A DNA stretch of 64,000 nt from Bog-473 sp963745665. GTDB taxonomy: Bacteria > Actinomycetota > Acidimicrobiia > Acidimicrobiales > RAAP-2. The stretch's first letter is position 1. Each line of letters begins with the position of its first letter. Below are positions 34,292 through 42,837 of the stretch, piece after piece. The notes under the pieces are model-generated. The model did no database searches. It had not been told where the DNA came from and saw only the letters and a program-made list of their open reading frames with translations. Both the position numbers and the translations under genes were made by a program. The stretch covers positions 372,001 through 436,000 of the forward strand of contig CAVUYE010000002.1 of the NCBI GenBank assembly GCA_963745665.1, read 5' to 3'.

Positions 34292-35537
34292 AACCGAGAC
34301 CGAGACCGAGACCGAGACCGGGGCCGAGGCCGAAGGTGCCGGCTACGGCAGCAGCCCACTGATGGCCATGGACGGCAACATGGCGGCTAACCCGCAGCCG
34401 ACCTTCAAGATGCTCCGGGACGAGATGCCGGTGCTGTCCGTCCCGATCGGCTCCAACCCTGGGGTACTCGTGGCGCGCAAAGAGGAGATCGACTTCACCC
34501 TGCGGCACACCGAGATCTTCTCCTCCAACATGGATGCCGTCGATCTCAAGAACAAGCGGCCCATGATCCCGTTGCAGATCGACCCTCCGGAACACAAGAA
34601 GTTCCGCAAGCTCCTCGACCCGATCTTCGCCCCGCGCAAGATGGCCGCCATGGACCAGGAGGTCTCGGATCTCGTCAATCACCTGATCGATGGCTTCGTT
34701 GAGCGCGGCGAGCTGGACTTCGCCAAGGAGTTCTCCGTCCCCTTCCCCTCGCAGGTCTTCCTCACCCTTATGGGACTGCCCATGGACGAGCTCGACACCT
34801 TCCTCACCATGAAGGACGGCATCATCCGCCCCGAGCATGTCGTCGGCACGACCCAGGGGTCGGCGGCGTCCGGCGAGTACCAGCAGAAGATCGCCGACTC
34901 TGTCTACGACTACTTCAACAAGATCCTCGACGAGCGCGAGAAGGAGCCGCGAGACGACATCCTGTCGCACTTCCTCAGTGCCGACGTCGACGGCGACAGC
35001 CTCACCCGCGAGGACATCCTCGACATCTGCTTCCTGTTCCTCATCGCCGGGCTCGACACGGTCACGGCGACGCTCGACTGCATGTTCTCCTTCCTGGCCC
35101 AGCACCCAGAGCACCGGCGCCAGCTCTCGGAGAACCCCGACATCATTCCCAACGCCATCGAGGAGCTCCTCCGCTGGGAGACGCCGGTCATGATGGTGTC
35201 GCGCGTCGCCGTACAGGACACCGAGCTGGCGGGCTGCCCGGTCCACAAGGGTGATCACATGATCGTCATGATCGGCTCGGCCAACACCGACGAGGCCGAA
35301 TTCCCTGACGCGGACGAGGTGCGCTTCGACCGTGAGGTCAACCGACACATCGCCTTCGGCGGCGGCATCCATCGCTGCCTCGGCTCGCACCTGGCCCGCC
35401 TGGAGTTGCGCGTCGCCCTGCGGGAGTGGCACAAGCGGATCCCCGAATACGAGATCGAGCCCGGCGCCGAGCTCTCCTACACGACGGGGATCCGGTCCAT
35501 CGACTACTTCCCGATGCGCTTCACGGCGCGGGCGTAG
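34284..35537 (+). CDS. Cytochrome P450
   Basis: Soluble bacterial P450 of 417 residues. The I-helix is AGLDTV (255-260) with the conserved acid-Thr pair, the ExxR motif is Glu294-Arg297, and the heme-thiolate loop FGGGIHRCLG places the cysteine at residue 365. The N terminus has five Glu-Thr repeats from a hexanucleotide run and is likely disordered. AAGGAG lies 7 bases before the ATG, inside the TetR gene. Substrate unknown; nearby lipid genes allow a lipid or terpenoid hydroxylase. The last 17 bases overlap the convergent bPH2 gene. Confidence 0.93.
   Translation: MSETETETETETGAEAEGAGYGSSPLMAMDGNMAANPQPTFKMLRDEMPVLSVPIGSNPGVLVARKEEIDFTLRHTEIFSSNMDAVDLKNKRPMIPLQIDPPEHKKFRKLLDPIFAPRKMAAMDQEVSDLVNHLIDGFVERGELDFAKEFSVPFPSQVFLTLMGLPMDELDTFLTMKDGIIRPEHVVGTTQGSAASGEYQQKIADSVYDYFNKILDEREKEPRDDILSHFLSADVDGDSLTREDILDICFLFLIAGLDTVTATLDCMFSFLAQHPEHRRQLSENPDIIPNAIEELLRWETPVMMVSRVAVQDTELAGCPVHKGDHMIVMIGSANTDEAEFPDADEVRFDREVNRHIAFGGGIHRCLGSHLARLELRVALREWHKRIPEYEIEPGAELSYTTGIRSIDYFPMRFTARA
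34290..34319 (+). repeat. GARACC hexanucleotide repeat, five units
   Basis: One GAAACC and four GAGACC units lie in frame at the start of the P450 gene and code for Glu-Thr pairs. Unit number can change without breaking the frame. Confidence 0.8.
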
Positions 35538-36996
35538 GCGCGTCCGCGCTGCGCCTCCCGCCGTCGGCCACGTGCTCGGTCCAGCGGCCCTCGTGCCAGT
35601 AGCGGCGCTCGTGGCGACCGGCCGGGTCGGCATACCAGCCTGACGGGACGGCGTCGCTGCTCACAGCGGGGGAGTCGGAGTGTGTGTGCTGGTGCAGCCG
35701 GGCCGAACGGCTCAGAGCCGTCAGCTCGGCGACCAACCGGTCCGCTTCGTCGGCCTCGCGGTCGCGGAACTCGGCCCGGGCCCGTTTTCCCGCCACGTCG
35801 ACGTGGACCGTCGCCAGCCCGAGTGGTCGCTGCAGCGGGCCCTGGACCCGCCGGATGCTCTGGGTCTTCTCAAGAGGCACCCAGGTGGTGGCCCGGTTGA
35901 GCCGCCCCGTCACGCAGACGGCGTGCGACGCGTCGTGGCCGGCCGACAGGAAGTGGAAGCTGAGCGGCGCCTTCAACCGCGCCCGTCCCGGCGGTGCGGT
36001 CCGGACCGGGTCCGGCCCGCCGAGCAGCCGCGCCAGCAGGTGCCAGGAGTCCTGCTGCGAGCCCACCGGCAGCAACGCCTTGCGCACGACGCTCGTCCCC
36101 TCGCCCCGCTGGTTGCGCGCCGTGGCCCCGGCCACGTCGACCTCCAGGCGGCACCAGCCGAATGGTCGCCACAGCAGGGGCTCGACCTGGCGGACCGCCT
36201 GGATCCTCCCGTAGGGGACCGTCTCGGAGATGGTCTGCAGCAGGCCGCGCCGGATGCGGACGCCCTCGGGCGCCTCCACCGCCACGAAGGCGTACTGGCC
36301 CGACAGCCGGCGCCAGATCACGCCGGCGGCGCTAAGGAGGTAGACGGCGAGGAAGCCTGCGGCGCCGGCCGCCGTCCTGGGCTCGAACTGGTCGAGCACC
36401 GCCAGCGCGGCCACCGTGCCGATGAGGACGATGGTGGTGAGCGACAGGAAGACCGAGGCCAGCAAGCGGCCGAGATCCACGCTGGCCATGGGCAGCCCCG
36501 TGTTGCTCGACACGGCGGCCTCCGTGTCGATGTGGCCCGCCAGAAGCACCAGCCGGAGCTCGGCCGCCTGCGTCTCGGACAGGTAGGCCAGCTTGCCGTC
36601 GGTCGACCCCGATCCGGCGAGGCGGATGCGCAACTCGGAGACGCCGAGCAGACGGGCCAGGAAGGGCCGCACGATATCCACCGCCTGCACGCGGGCCAGC
36701 GGCAGCCGGCGGGAGTCCTTCCGGATGAGGCCGGTCTCGATGCGCAGCGTGTCGCCCTCGAAGCGCCAGCGGGTGACCATCCAGTGGACGTAGCCGTAGA
36801 CGGCCGTGAGCAGCGCGAACACCACGAGGTAGTCGGTCTCGGCCGTCCCGTTCTCGGCTTTGGAGTGGACCGTCGACACCAGCAGGAAGAACACGAGGGC
36901 CGGGGCGAGCCGGCCGATCCGGGCGATGGGGGTGAGCGGGTGGAGGCGGGACCAGCCCTCGTCGGGCGGCGGGGTATCCGACGGCGCGTCGGTCAC
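35521..36996 (-). CDS. Membrane protein with bacterial PH (bPH2/YdbT-like) domains and C-terminal DUF2510
   Basis: Protein of 491 residues with paired membrane spans and bPH2-type beta domains, as in YdbT. Segments seen are MVTRWRFEGDTLRIETGLIRKDSRRLPLARVQAVDIV, given here as its end RRLPLARVQAVDIV, then a repeat unit YAFVAVEAPEGVRIRRGLL with ETVPYGRIQAVRQVEP, and a third unit near 345-425 with TTWVPLEKTQSIRRVQGP. The C terminus is a DUF2510 WYADPAGRHERRYWHEGRW motif. It is coupled to the smaller bPH2 gene upstream, whose TGA overlaps its start. Role unknown. Confidence 0.8.
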   Translation of the reverse strand: MTDAPSDTPPPDEGWSRLHPLTPIARIGRLAPALVFFLLVSTVHSKAENGTAETDYLVVFALLTAVYGYVHWMVTRWRFEGDTLRIETGLIRKDSRRLPLARVQAVDIVRPFLARLLGVSELRIRLAGSGSTDGKLAYLSETQAAELRLVLLAGHIDTEAAVSSNTGLPMASVDLGRLLASVFLSLTTIVLIGTVAALAVLDQFEPRTAAGAAGFLAVYLLSAAGVIWRRLSGQYAFVAVEAPEGVRIRRGLLQTISETVPYGRIQAVRQVEPLLWRPFGWCRLEVDVAGATARNQRGEGTSVVRKALLPVGSQQDSWHLLARLLGGPDPVRTAPPGRARLKAPLSFHFLSAGHDASHAVCVTGRLNRATTWVPLEKTQSIRRVQGPLQRPLGLATVHVDVAGKRARAEFRDREADEADRLVAELTALSRSARLHQHTHSDSPAVSSDAVPSGWYADPAGRHERRYWHEGRWTEHVADGGRRSADAPTPAP

Positions 36997-37472
36997 ATGC
37001 CCGCGGCCATCGACTCGCCCAGCTCGGTCAGCCGGTCCCGCAGGCGCGCCGCCTCGGCCTGCTCCAGCCCGGGGATGCGGCCGTCACTGGCCGCCGCCGC
37101 GGTGTGGAGCTTGACCGTCGACAGCCGGAAGAGCCGCTCCACCGGGCCAGCCGTCACCTCGACGAACTGCATCCTCCCGTAGGGCACGACCGACAGCCGC
37201 TGCACCATGACACCGCGGGCGACGATCAGGTCCTCGTTGCGCTCCTGGTAGCGCCAGGCTCGGAAGCGGCGGCGCAGGAACCACGCGAACAGGGCACCCA
37301 GCGCCGCCACCACGACCACGCTGATCAGCCCGGGCAAGAGGCCGCCAGCCAGGCCGAAAAGCAGCCCGAAGAACGCGGCCAGTACCGCCGAGATCGTCAC
37401 GACCTCGGCCCGGCGCATGCGCCACAGACCCGGAGAAGGGCGGAGCCAGGGCTGATCATCCTCCGTCGTCAC
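36993..37472 (-). CDS. bPH2-domain membrane protein (YdbS-like)
   Basis: Protein of about 159 residues from a leaderless GTG at 37472. It has two spans (VVTISAVLAAFFGLLFGLAG and LLPGLISVVVVAALGALFAWF) and one bPH2 domain with RNEDLIVARGVMVQRLSVVPYG and FVEVTAGPVERLFRLSTV. YdbS/YdbT pairs of this kind are common in Gram-positive bacteria, and this is the YdbS-like partner. Overlap with the next gene is 4 bases. Confidence 0.8.
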   Translation of the reverse strand: MTTEDDQPWLRPSPGLWRMRRAEVVTISAVLAAFFGLLFGLAGGLLPGLISVVVVAALGALFAWFLRRRFRAWRYQERNEDLIVARGVMVQRLSVVPYGRMQFVEVTAGPVERLFRLSTVKLHTAAAASDGRIPGLEQAEAARLRDRLTELGESMAAGM

Positions 37473-37479
37473 GGCTATG

Positions 37480-37485
37480 ACGTTA
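37480..37485 (-). promoter_or_regulatory. -10 box TAACGT, leaderless start at 37472
   Basis: On the minus strand TAACGT is followed by 7 bases and GTG. Together with the box at 37503 it makes a compact divergent promoter pair in 43 bases. Confidence 0.5.
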
Positions 37486-37502
37486 AAGGGAAGACCCCGG
37501 CG

Positions 37503-37508
37503 TAGGGT
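37503..37508 (+). promoter_or_regulatory. -10 box TAGGGT, leaderless start at 37516
   Basis: TAGGGT is followed by 7 bases and GTG on the plus strand, without any ribosome binding site. Confidence 0.5.
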
Positions 37509-37515
37509 GGCAATT

Positions 37516-38409
37516 GTGACCCGGTTGCGCGGTTCGGCGACAAGAAAGCTGGCTACGGCGCTGGAGCCCGTGGCCGGCCAGGTGTACTTCTCTCCCGAAT
37601 GCCACACTGCGTACGGCGCGCTCGGCTTCTCGCCCAGTCCGGGCTCGCTCCCGAACGGCGTGCAGTTCCCCGACGGGGCGGCCTACTTCACGAGCCGTGG
37701 CTCGGTCATGGGGCAGGTGCCGGGCGAGGTGGTTGCCGCCGCCTTCGCCGTCTTCAACCCCGAGGCGGTCGTGCCGGCCGTCCGCTTCGGCTGGAGCAAG
37801 GTCGATGCGCCCACCATCTGCGCGGCGCGCACGAGCGGTGCGGTCGGTCAGCTCGTGCGCATCCTCGGCCCGGAACCGGAGGGACTGGCGAGCGCGACGG
37901 CGTGGCTGGCGCAGGCGGCTGAGCCGCTGCGCCCCGAGGGCAAGCCGCTCTTCGCCGGACTGCAGAGCCTTGGCCTCCCCGGTGATCCGATGGGTGACAT
38001 GTGGCGGCTCGCCGACCAGCTGCGTGAATACCGCGGCGATGCCCACACGGCGGCGTGGACGTCGGCCGGGCTCGATGCCACCGAGGTCGGTCTGCTCACC
38101 GAGCTCTACTGGGGCCTCCCCATGCGCACGTACATCCGGACGCGTGCCTGGTCCGACGAGCAGCTGACGGCGGCGGAAGAGCGGCTGATCGAGCGAGGGT
38201 TGGTGGCGGACGGAGCGCTCACCGTGGACGGCCAGGCGCTGCGTGAGTCGGTGGAGGTCGGCACCGATGCCCAGTGCGAGGTCATGCTGGACGCGTTGGG
38301 CGACCGGTTCGATGCGCTCTTGGCTCTGCTCCTGCCGTGGGGCGAGGCCATTCGCGCCGCCGGAGGCTACCCACCGCAGGGACCACACGACCTGGCTCCG
38401 ATTCGCTGA
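37516..38409 (+). CDS. SCO6745-like helix-turn-helix family protein
   Basis: Protein of 297 residues resembling the actinobacterial SCO6745 family. Visible features are a conserved N-terminal region (LEPVAGQVYFSPECHTAYGALGFS), a central region with PLRPEGKPLFAGLQSLGLP, and a C-terminal winged-helix-like part (LTAAEERLIERGLVADG). Members are annotated as MarR-like or hypothetical; DNA binding is possible but unproven. Start is the leaderless GTG. It is convergent with the cupin gene. Confidence 0.72.
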   Translation: MTRLRGSATRKLATALEPVAGQVYFSPECHTAYGALGFSPSPGSLPNGVQFPDGAAYFTSRGSVMGQVPGEVVAAAFAVFNPEAVVPAVRFGWSKVDAPTICAARTSGAVGQLVRILGPEPEGLASATAWLAQAAEPLRPEGKPLFAGLQSLGLPGDPMGDMWRLADQLREYRGDAHTAAWTSAGLDATEVGLLTELYWGLPMRTYIRTRAWSDEQLTAAEERLIERGLVADGALTVDGQALRESVEVGTDAQCEVMLDALGDRFDALLALLLPWGEAIRAAGGYPPQGPHDLAPIR

Positions 38410-38417
38410 CCCGGTGG

Positions 38418-38831
38418 TCAGGCGAGCGGGCGGTGCTCCGTGCCCTCGCCGGGGGTGATGAACAGCGCCATCCCCGGCTCGTGCACGCGGGCCGTGTGCC
38501 AGACGTTGGCGGGGTTGACCATGGCCTCGCCCGGGCGCAGCGCCACCACGTGTTGGGTGCCGTCGATCTCCTGCACGACGTCGACGCGGCCCGACAAGAG
38601 GTAGACGACCTCTTCGCCGGCGGGGTGCCGCTCCCAGCCGCCCCAGGTGGCATCCTGCGCTATGACGCAGACGAGGCGTCCCTCGCGCCCGTCGGCCGCA
38701 ACGCTGCGCCGGTAGGCCTCGACATGCTCGGCCGACCACTCGAAGTCGGGCAGTGGGGTCGCGCTGCAGCCCAGCCCGAGGTGCACGAAGGTGCGCGCCA
38801 GGTCGAAGCGATCGCCGCCGCCCGTCGTCAT
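38418..38831 (-). CDS. Cupin-domain protein
   Basis: Small beta-barrel protein of 137 residues with a cupin core: HPAGEEVVYLLSGRVDVV, then ALRPGEAMVNPANVWHTARV. The His of the first motif and Glu and His in EEVV and WHTA are plausible metal ligands, but the set is not complete as in classic enzymes. ATG 38831 is preferred over an upstream GTG; it lies 4 bases after the stop of the preceding gene, so translation is coupled. Possibly a metabolite-binding or isomerase partner of the upstream cluster. Confidence 0.8.
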   Translation of the reverse strand: MTTGGGDRFDLARTFVHLGLGCSATPLPDFEWSAEHVEAYRRSVAADGREGRLVCVIAQDATWGGWERHPAGEEVVYLLSGRVDVVQEIDGTQHVVALRPGEAMVNPANVWHTARVHEPGMALFITPGEGTEHRPLA

Positions 38832-38835
38832 GACG

Positions 38836-39546
38836 TCAGTAGAGCGGCGACCACGCCGCGCTGCGCAGCAGCCGGCTCTCCCAGCGGTCGCGCACCTCAA
38901 GGGCGTCATGCAGCCACGTCCCCGGGGCCGACGCCTCGCGCGGGAGGTCGTGGCCCAGCATCCACATCACGGCCTTCGTGTTGACGACGCGCTGCCACAG
39001 GATGACCTCGGTCGTCTGGTGGGTCCCGAGCACGGGCTGGAAGGCCGCCTCCAGCTCGATCATGCCGGTGCCCTCCTCCTTCTGGCTGCTCAGCGTGTGG
39101 TCGTACAGCGTGCCCGCCTTGGCCAGGTAGGCCTGCAGCCCTCCCTTGAAGGGCCAGGCCGTGTCCTCCATGAAGAGCGAGTTCTTGTGGGTCTCACCGT
39201 TCACGGGCACGGTGCCGAAGTCGATCTCCTGCAGGGGCGACCACGGCACCGGCCGGACGATCTTCCCCTCGTGTTCGTGGCGCATGGCGTCGACCTCCGC
39301 CGACCACTCGGCCAGGTCGCCGACGCGCACCCGCTCGGACAGCTCCTCCCACGCCGCTGCGTCGCGGCAGCCGGTGATGCTGACCACCGTGTACGCCTGC
39401 CCGCTGCCGTGGGACAAGCGCAGGTACCACAGCAGCCTGCTCCCGTCCGACTCGGCCAGGGCCGGCAGGTACCGGTCGCGGTACGCGTCGTCGAAGGCAT
39501 CCTCCTGCGCGCCGGCGACCCGGTGCACTTCATGCAGCAACAGCAT
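38836..39546 (-). CDS. Putative dimeric alpha/beta-barrel (NIPSNAP-like) protein
   Basis: Protein of 236 residues, apparently two ferredoxin-like halves: MLLLHEVHRVAGAQEDAFDDAYRDRYLP and GTGMIELEAAFQPVLGTHQTTEVILWQRV, each a strand followed by a helix and more strands. This duplication resembles NIPSNAP and EthD-like dimeric alpha/beta barrels. No catalytic residue is evident. AAGGGG precedes the ATG. It lies between the SDR and cupin genes in the minus-strand catabolic cluster. Confidence 0.6.
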   Translation of the reverse strand: MLLLHEVHRVAGAQEDAFDDAYRDRYLPALAESDGSRLLWYLRLSHGSGQAYTVVSITGCRDAAAWEELSERVRVGDLAEWSAEVDAMRHEHEGKIVRPVPWSPLQEIDFGTVPVNGETHKNSLFMEDTAWPFKGGLQAYLAKAGTLYDHTLSSQKEEGTGMIELEAAFQPVLGTHQTTEVILWQRVVNTKAVMWMLGHDLPREASAPGTWLHDALEVRDRWESRLLRSAAWSPLY

Positions 39547-39588
39547 GGTGTTTTCCCCTTTGCGGTCCGTCTGATCCGAGATCTGCTT

Positions 39589-40362
39589 CTAACGAGTGGT
39601 GGCGATGCCCCCGTCGACCGGAATGATGGCCCCGGTCAGGTAGGCCCCGGCCCGCGACGACAGGTAGATGGCTGCGCCGGCCATGTCGTCCGGGCGCCCG
39701 ATACGGCGCAGCGGTGCGCTGGCGGCGATCTGCTCGCCGAAGGCCTCCAACGTGGCCGCCATCATCTTGGACTCGAAGGGCCCCGGTGCGATGGCGTTCA
39801 CGGTGATGGTGGGGGCCAGCCGCTTGGCCAGGTGGCGGGTGAGCTGGTGCACCGCCGCCTTGGACGCCGAGTACGCGTACGTCTCCAGCGTCGGAACGCC
39901 GATGCCGTCGATGGAGCCGATGTTGATGACCCGCGCCGGTTCCTCCTGGCTTCCCGCCTGCTGCAGCAGCGGCGCCAGGAACTTGGTCAGATGGAACACG
40001 CCCTTCACGTTCAGGGACAGCACGCGCTCGAAGGCCGCCTCGTCGTAGTCGACCATGGGTGCGCCCCAGGTGGCGCCGGCGTTGTTGACGAGGATGTCGA
40101 GCGCGTCGACGCGTCCCGCCATTTCGTCGGCCAGCCGGCGGCACTCGGACTCCTGCGCCAGGTCGGCGGGAATGCCGATGCAGGTCCCCTTCTCGGAGAG
40201 CTCCGCGGCCACGTCGAAGACCACGTCGGCCTTACGCGACGAGATGTACACCGTGGCGCCGGCATCCACGAAGCCCTCGACGATCATTCTGCCGATGCCC
40301 CTGGTCCCCCCGGTGACGAGCGCCGTCTTGCCTGCAACGGAGAACAGATCGGAGGCGCTCAC
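39589..40362 (-). CDS. Short-chain dehydrogenase/reductase (SDR)
   Basis: NAD(P)-dependent oxidoreductase of 257 residues, classical length. Cofactor motif TGGTRGIG is at 17-24, NNAG at 93-96, catalytic Ser150, Tyr164 and Lys168 (YSASK) are present, and the C terminus ends with the usual VDGGIATTR. Start GTG 40362 follows a CACAAT-N6 leaderless promoter, while longer readings give a non-homologous Arg/Trp-rich extension. It sits after an M20 amidohydrolase and acyl-CoA dehydrogenase, suggesting a role in a catabolic pathway. Confidence 0.92.
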   Translation of the reverse strand: MSASDLFSVAGKTALVTGGTRGIGRMIVEGFVDAGATVYISSRKADVVFDVAAELSEKGTCIGIPADLAQESECRRLADEMAGRVDALDILVNNAGATWGAPMVDYDEAAFERVLSLNVKGVFHLTKFLAPLLQQAGSQEEPARVINIGSIDGIGVPTLETYAYSASKAAVHQLTRHLAKRLAPTITVNAIAPGPFESKMMAATLEAFGEQIAASAPLRRIGRPDDMAGAAIYLSSRAGAYLTGAIIPVDGGIATTR

Positions 40363-40368
40363 CGGCCC

Positions 40369-40374
40369 ATTGTG
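40369..40374 (-). promoter_or_regulatory. -10-like box CACAAT, leaderless start at 40362
   Basis: Minus-strand CACAAT-N6-GTG upstream of the SDR gene, 11 bases from the end of the M20 gene. Suggests the SDR has its own promoter inside the cluster. Confidence 0.45.
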
Positions 40375-40384
40375 CCCGTCGGGG

Positions 40385-41563
40385 TCACGGCACGGCCAAT
40401 GCCAGCGCGCTGCGCGCCAGGACGCCGGCGCCGACCCGCAGCGACTCGTCCTCGACGAGGAAGCTCGGGCTGTGGTGCATCCCGCTCGAGCCGTCCGCCG
40501 CGCCGCCACCGACGAAGAAGTAGCAGCCCGGCAGGTGGCGCAGGAACTCGCTGACGTCGTCGCTCGGCGCCACCGGCGGCATGCGGAAGACCCGGTCGGG
40601 GCCGAGCACGACGCTGGCCTCCGCCTCCACGACGGCCGTGGCCTCCGCGTGGTTCACCACGGCACGGGTGTGCTCGGGCATCTCGAGCTCCACGTGGACG
40701 CCCTGGTCGTCGCCGACGCCATCGCACAGCTCCTGCAGGCGAAGCAGGGCCTCCTCGTGCTGCGCCTCCGTGAAGGTGCGAAGCGTGCCGGTGACCCGGG
40801 CCGAGGTGGGCACCACGTTGACCGCCGTCCCGGCGTGGACCGTGCCGGCGCTGCAGACGCAGTCGGTCTCCTCGTAGCGCAGTCCCGCGGCCACCTCGCC
40901 GAGCCGGCTCACCAGCTCCGCCGTGGCCCGGATGACGTCGCCCGTGGCCGAGGGCATGGCGCCGTGCCCGCCCGGCCCCGTCAGGGTGATGCGCAGAGAG
41001 TTGGCCTCCGACATGGCGATGCCCGAGCGCAGGGCGACGAAGCCAGAGGGCAGCTGAGAGGTGACGTGGAACCCGACCAGCCGCGCCCCCTCCATGGCGG
41101 TGAGCGCGCCGCCCTCCAGCATCGCCTTGGCGCCGCACAGCGCCTCCTCGGCCGGCTGGAAGAGGAAGACGTAGCGGCCCGGGAGGTCCTCGCGGCGCGC
41201 CGCCAGGACCGAGGCGGCGCCGAGCAGGGAGGCCACGTGCACGTCGTGACCGCAGGCGTGCATGACACCCTCGACGTCGGAGTGGACGGCGCGCGCGTCG
41301 TCCTCCTGCACCGGCAGGCCGTCGATGTCGCCCCGCAGGACGACACTTCGCCCCGGCCGTCCGCCCTCCATGGTGAAGATGCCTCCGGTCTCGGTGGTCC
41401 GGAGCGTCTCGGTGATCCCGAGCGCTGCCATGTGCCGGCGGATCACCGCCGTCGTCTCGTGCTCGGCGAACGCCAGCTCCGGCCGGCGGTGCAGCGCGCG
41501 GCGCATGTCGACCATGTCGTCGAAAACGGCCTCGGCCGGTGCCGGGCCGAGCAACTCCGTCAC
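40385..41563 (-). CDS. M20D-family amidohydrolase / peptidase
   Basis: Metal-dependent hydrolase of 392 residues of the aminoacylase/hippuricase group. The metal site is HACGHDVH (102-109), with Cys104 and His106 as the usual ligands, and the catalytic Glu pair in FQPAEEA (139-140). The dimerisation domain has GPGGHGAMPSATGD. The start is GTG 41563, one base after the dehydrogenase stop, so the two are co-translated. Typical substrates are N-acyl amino acids or indole conjugates; no specificity can be read. Confidence 0.9.
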   Translation of the reverse strand: MTELLGPAPAEAVFDDMVDMRRALHRRPELAFAEHETTAVIRRHMAALGITETLRTTETGGIFTMEGGRPGRSVVLRGDIDGLPVQEDDARAVHSDVEGVMHACGHDVHVASLLGAASVLAARREDLPGRYVFLFQPAEEALCGAKAMLEGGALTAMEGARLVGFHVTSQLPSGFVALRSGIAMSEANSLRITLTGPGGHGAMPSATGDVIRATAELVSRLGEVAAGLRYEETDCVCSAGTVHAGTAVNVVPTSARVTGTLRTFTEAQHEEALLRLQELCDGVGDDQGVHVELEMPEHTRAVVNHAEATAVVEAEASVVLGPDRVFRMPPVAPSDDVSEFLRHLPGCYFFVGGGAADGSSGMHHSPSFLVEDESLRVGAGVLARSALALAVP

Positions 41564-41564
41564 G

Positions 41565-42785
41565 TCACCGGCTGAGCAGGTCGCGGGCGATGTGGGTCAC
41601 CTGGATCTCGTCGGTGCCGGCGTAGATCTGGAACACCTTTGCGTCGCGCGCCAGCTGTTCCACCCGGAACTCGGACATGTAGCCGTTCCCGCCGAAGAGC
41701 TGCACCGCCTCCATGGCGACCTCCGAGGCGGCCTGGGCCGAGTACAGCTTCATGGCCGAGGCCTCGGCCAGGGTGAGGCTCTTGCCCGCCCCGCTCATTT
41801 CGATGTGCCGGAACACGAGGTTCTCCACGTTGAGGCGGGCGATCTCCATGCGGGCCAGCTTCAGCTGAATGAGCTGGAACTCGGCGATAGGCCGCTCCCA
41901 CAGGAGGCGGTCCTTGGCGTACTGCACCGAGAGCTTCAGGCACTCTTCGATGAGTCCGAGCGACATGGCGGCCACACCGGCGCGCTCGGTGGTGAAGTTC
42001 CCCTTGGCGCTCTCGCGCCCCTCGTTCCCGCCCGTGCCCTCCGTCTCGCCCAGCAGGCGGTCCCGGCTCACCCGCACGTCGGTGAGGAACAGCTCTCCGG
42101 TCGGCGACGAGTGCAGGCCCATCTTGCGGAAGGGCTTGGACTGCTCGAGCCCCGGCATGCCGCGGTCGAGGACGAAGCTCAGGACGGGACGCTGGCGCAG
42201 TGGGGTGTCACTGCCGTCGTCGAGCTTGGCGTAGAAGACGATCGTGTCGGCGTAGGGGCCGTTGGTGATGAAAGTCTTGTTCCCGTTGAGGACGTACTCG
42301 TCGCCGTCACGCAGGGCCGACGACTTCATCCCACCCAGGGCATCGGAGCCCGAGTCGGGCTCGGTGATGGCCCATGCCCCGATTTTGTCCAGCGTCAGCA
42401 GGTCGAGTCCCCACCGTTCCATCTGGGCCGGGGTCCCCGCCTTCATGATGGTGCCGCCGGCCAGGCCGGTGCTGACCCCGAGCGCCGTCACGATCCCCGG
42501 GCAGTAGTGGCACAGCTCGATGATGGGGATGAGGGTCACGGCCGCGTTCCCGCCGCCCTCGGAGCGCTCGGGCGGCGGCGCGTCCGACGTCTTGCGCTCG
42601 AGCGCCCGCTTGAAGGAGTCCCGGGCCAGGGCGTCGAGCCCGAAGGTGCGGTACAACTTGCGGATCACCTCGTAGGGCGGGGTGTCGCCGTGCTCGAGCT
42701 CCTCGACGTTGGGCTCGACCTCTTCCGCGACGAATCGGCGCACCGCGTCGCGGATCGCCAGCTGCTCTTCGGACCACTCGAACAT
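41565..42785 (-). CDS. Acyl-CoA dehydrogenase
   Basis: FAD enzyme of 406 residues, full length. Family signatures are WAITEPDSGSDALGGMKSSA, VLNGNKTFITNG, GLHSSPTGELFLTDVRV, and the C-terminal QLFGGNGYMSEFRVEQLARD with YAGTDEIQ. A short Ser/Gly/Glu insertion near 262-275 (EGTGGNEGRESAKG) is not typical of close relatives. AGGAGG lies 7 bases before the ATG. It opens the cluster of dehydrogenase, amidohydrolase, SDR, barrel protein and cupin. Confidence 0.93.
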   Translation of the reverse strand: MFEWSEEQLAIRDAVRRFVAEEVEPNVEELEHGDTPPYEVIRKLYRTFGLDALARDSFKRALERKTSDAPPPERSEGGGNAAVTLIPIIELCHYCPGIVTALGVSTGLAGGTIMKAGTPAQMERWGLDLLTLDKIGAWAITEPDSGSDALGGMKSSALRDGDEYVLNGNKTFITNGPYADTIVFYAKLDDGSDTPLRQRPVLSFVLDRGMPGLEQSKPFRKMGLHSSPTGELFLTDVRVSRDRLLGETEGTGGNEGRESAKGNFTTERAGVAAMSLGLIEECLKLSVQYAKDRLLWERPIAEFQLIQLKLARMEIARLNVENLVFRHIEMSGAGKSLTLAEASAMKLYSAQAASEVAMEAVQLFGGNGYMSEFRVEQLARDAKVFQIYAGTDEIQVTHIARDLLSR

Positions 42786-42837
42786 CTCGTGCCTCCTGCG
42801 GCCTCGGCCCGGCCGGCGCCGACCCTACCGGTCGCCC

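Noticed and set aside
33668..35537. Start of a secondary-metabolite gene cluster at the P450
   Set aside because: Only a regulator and a P450 are present, with no synthase, ferredoxin or tailoring genes around.
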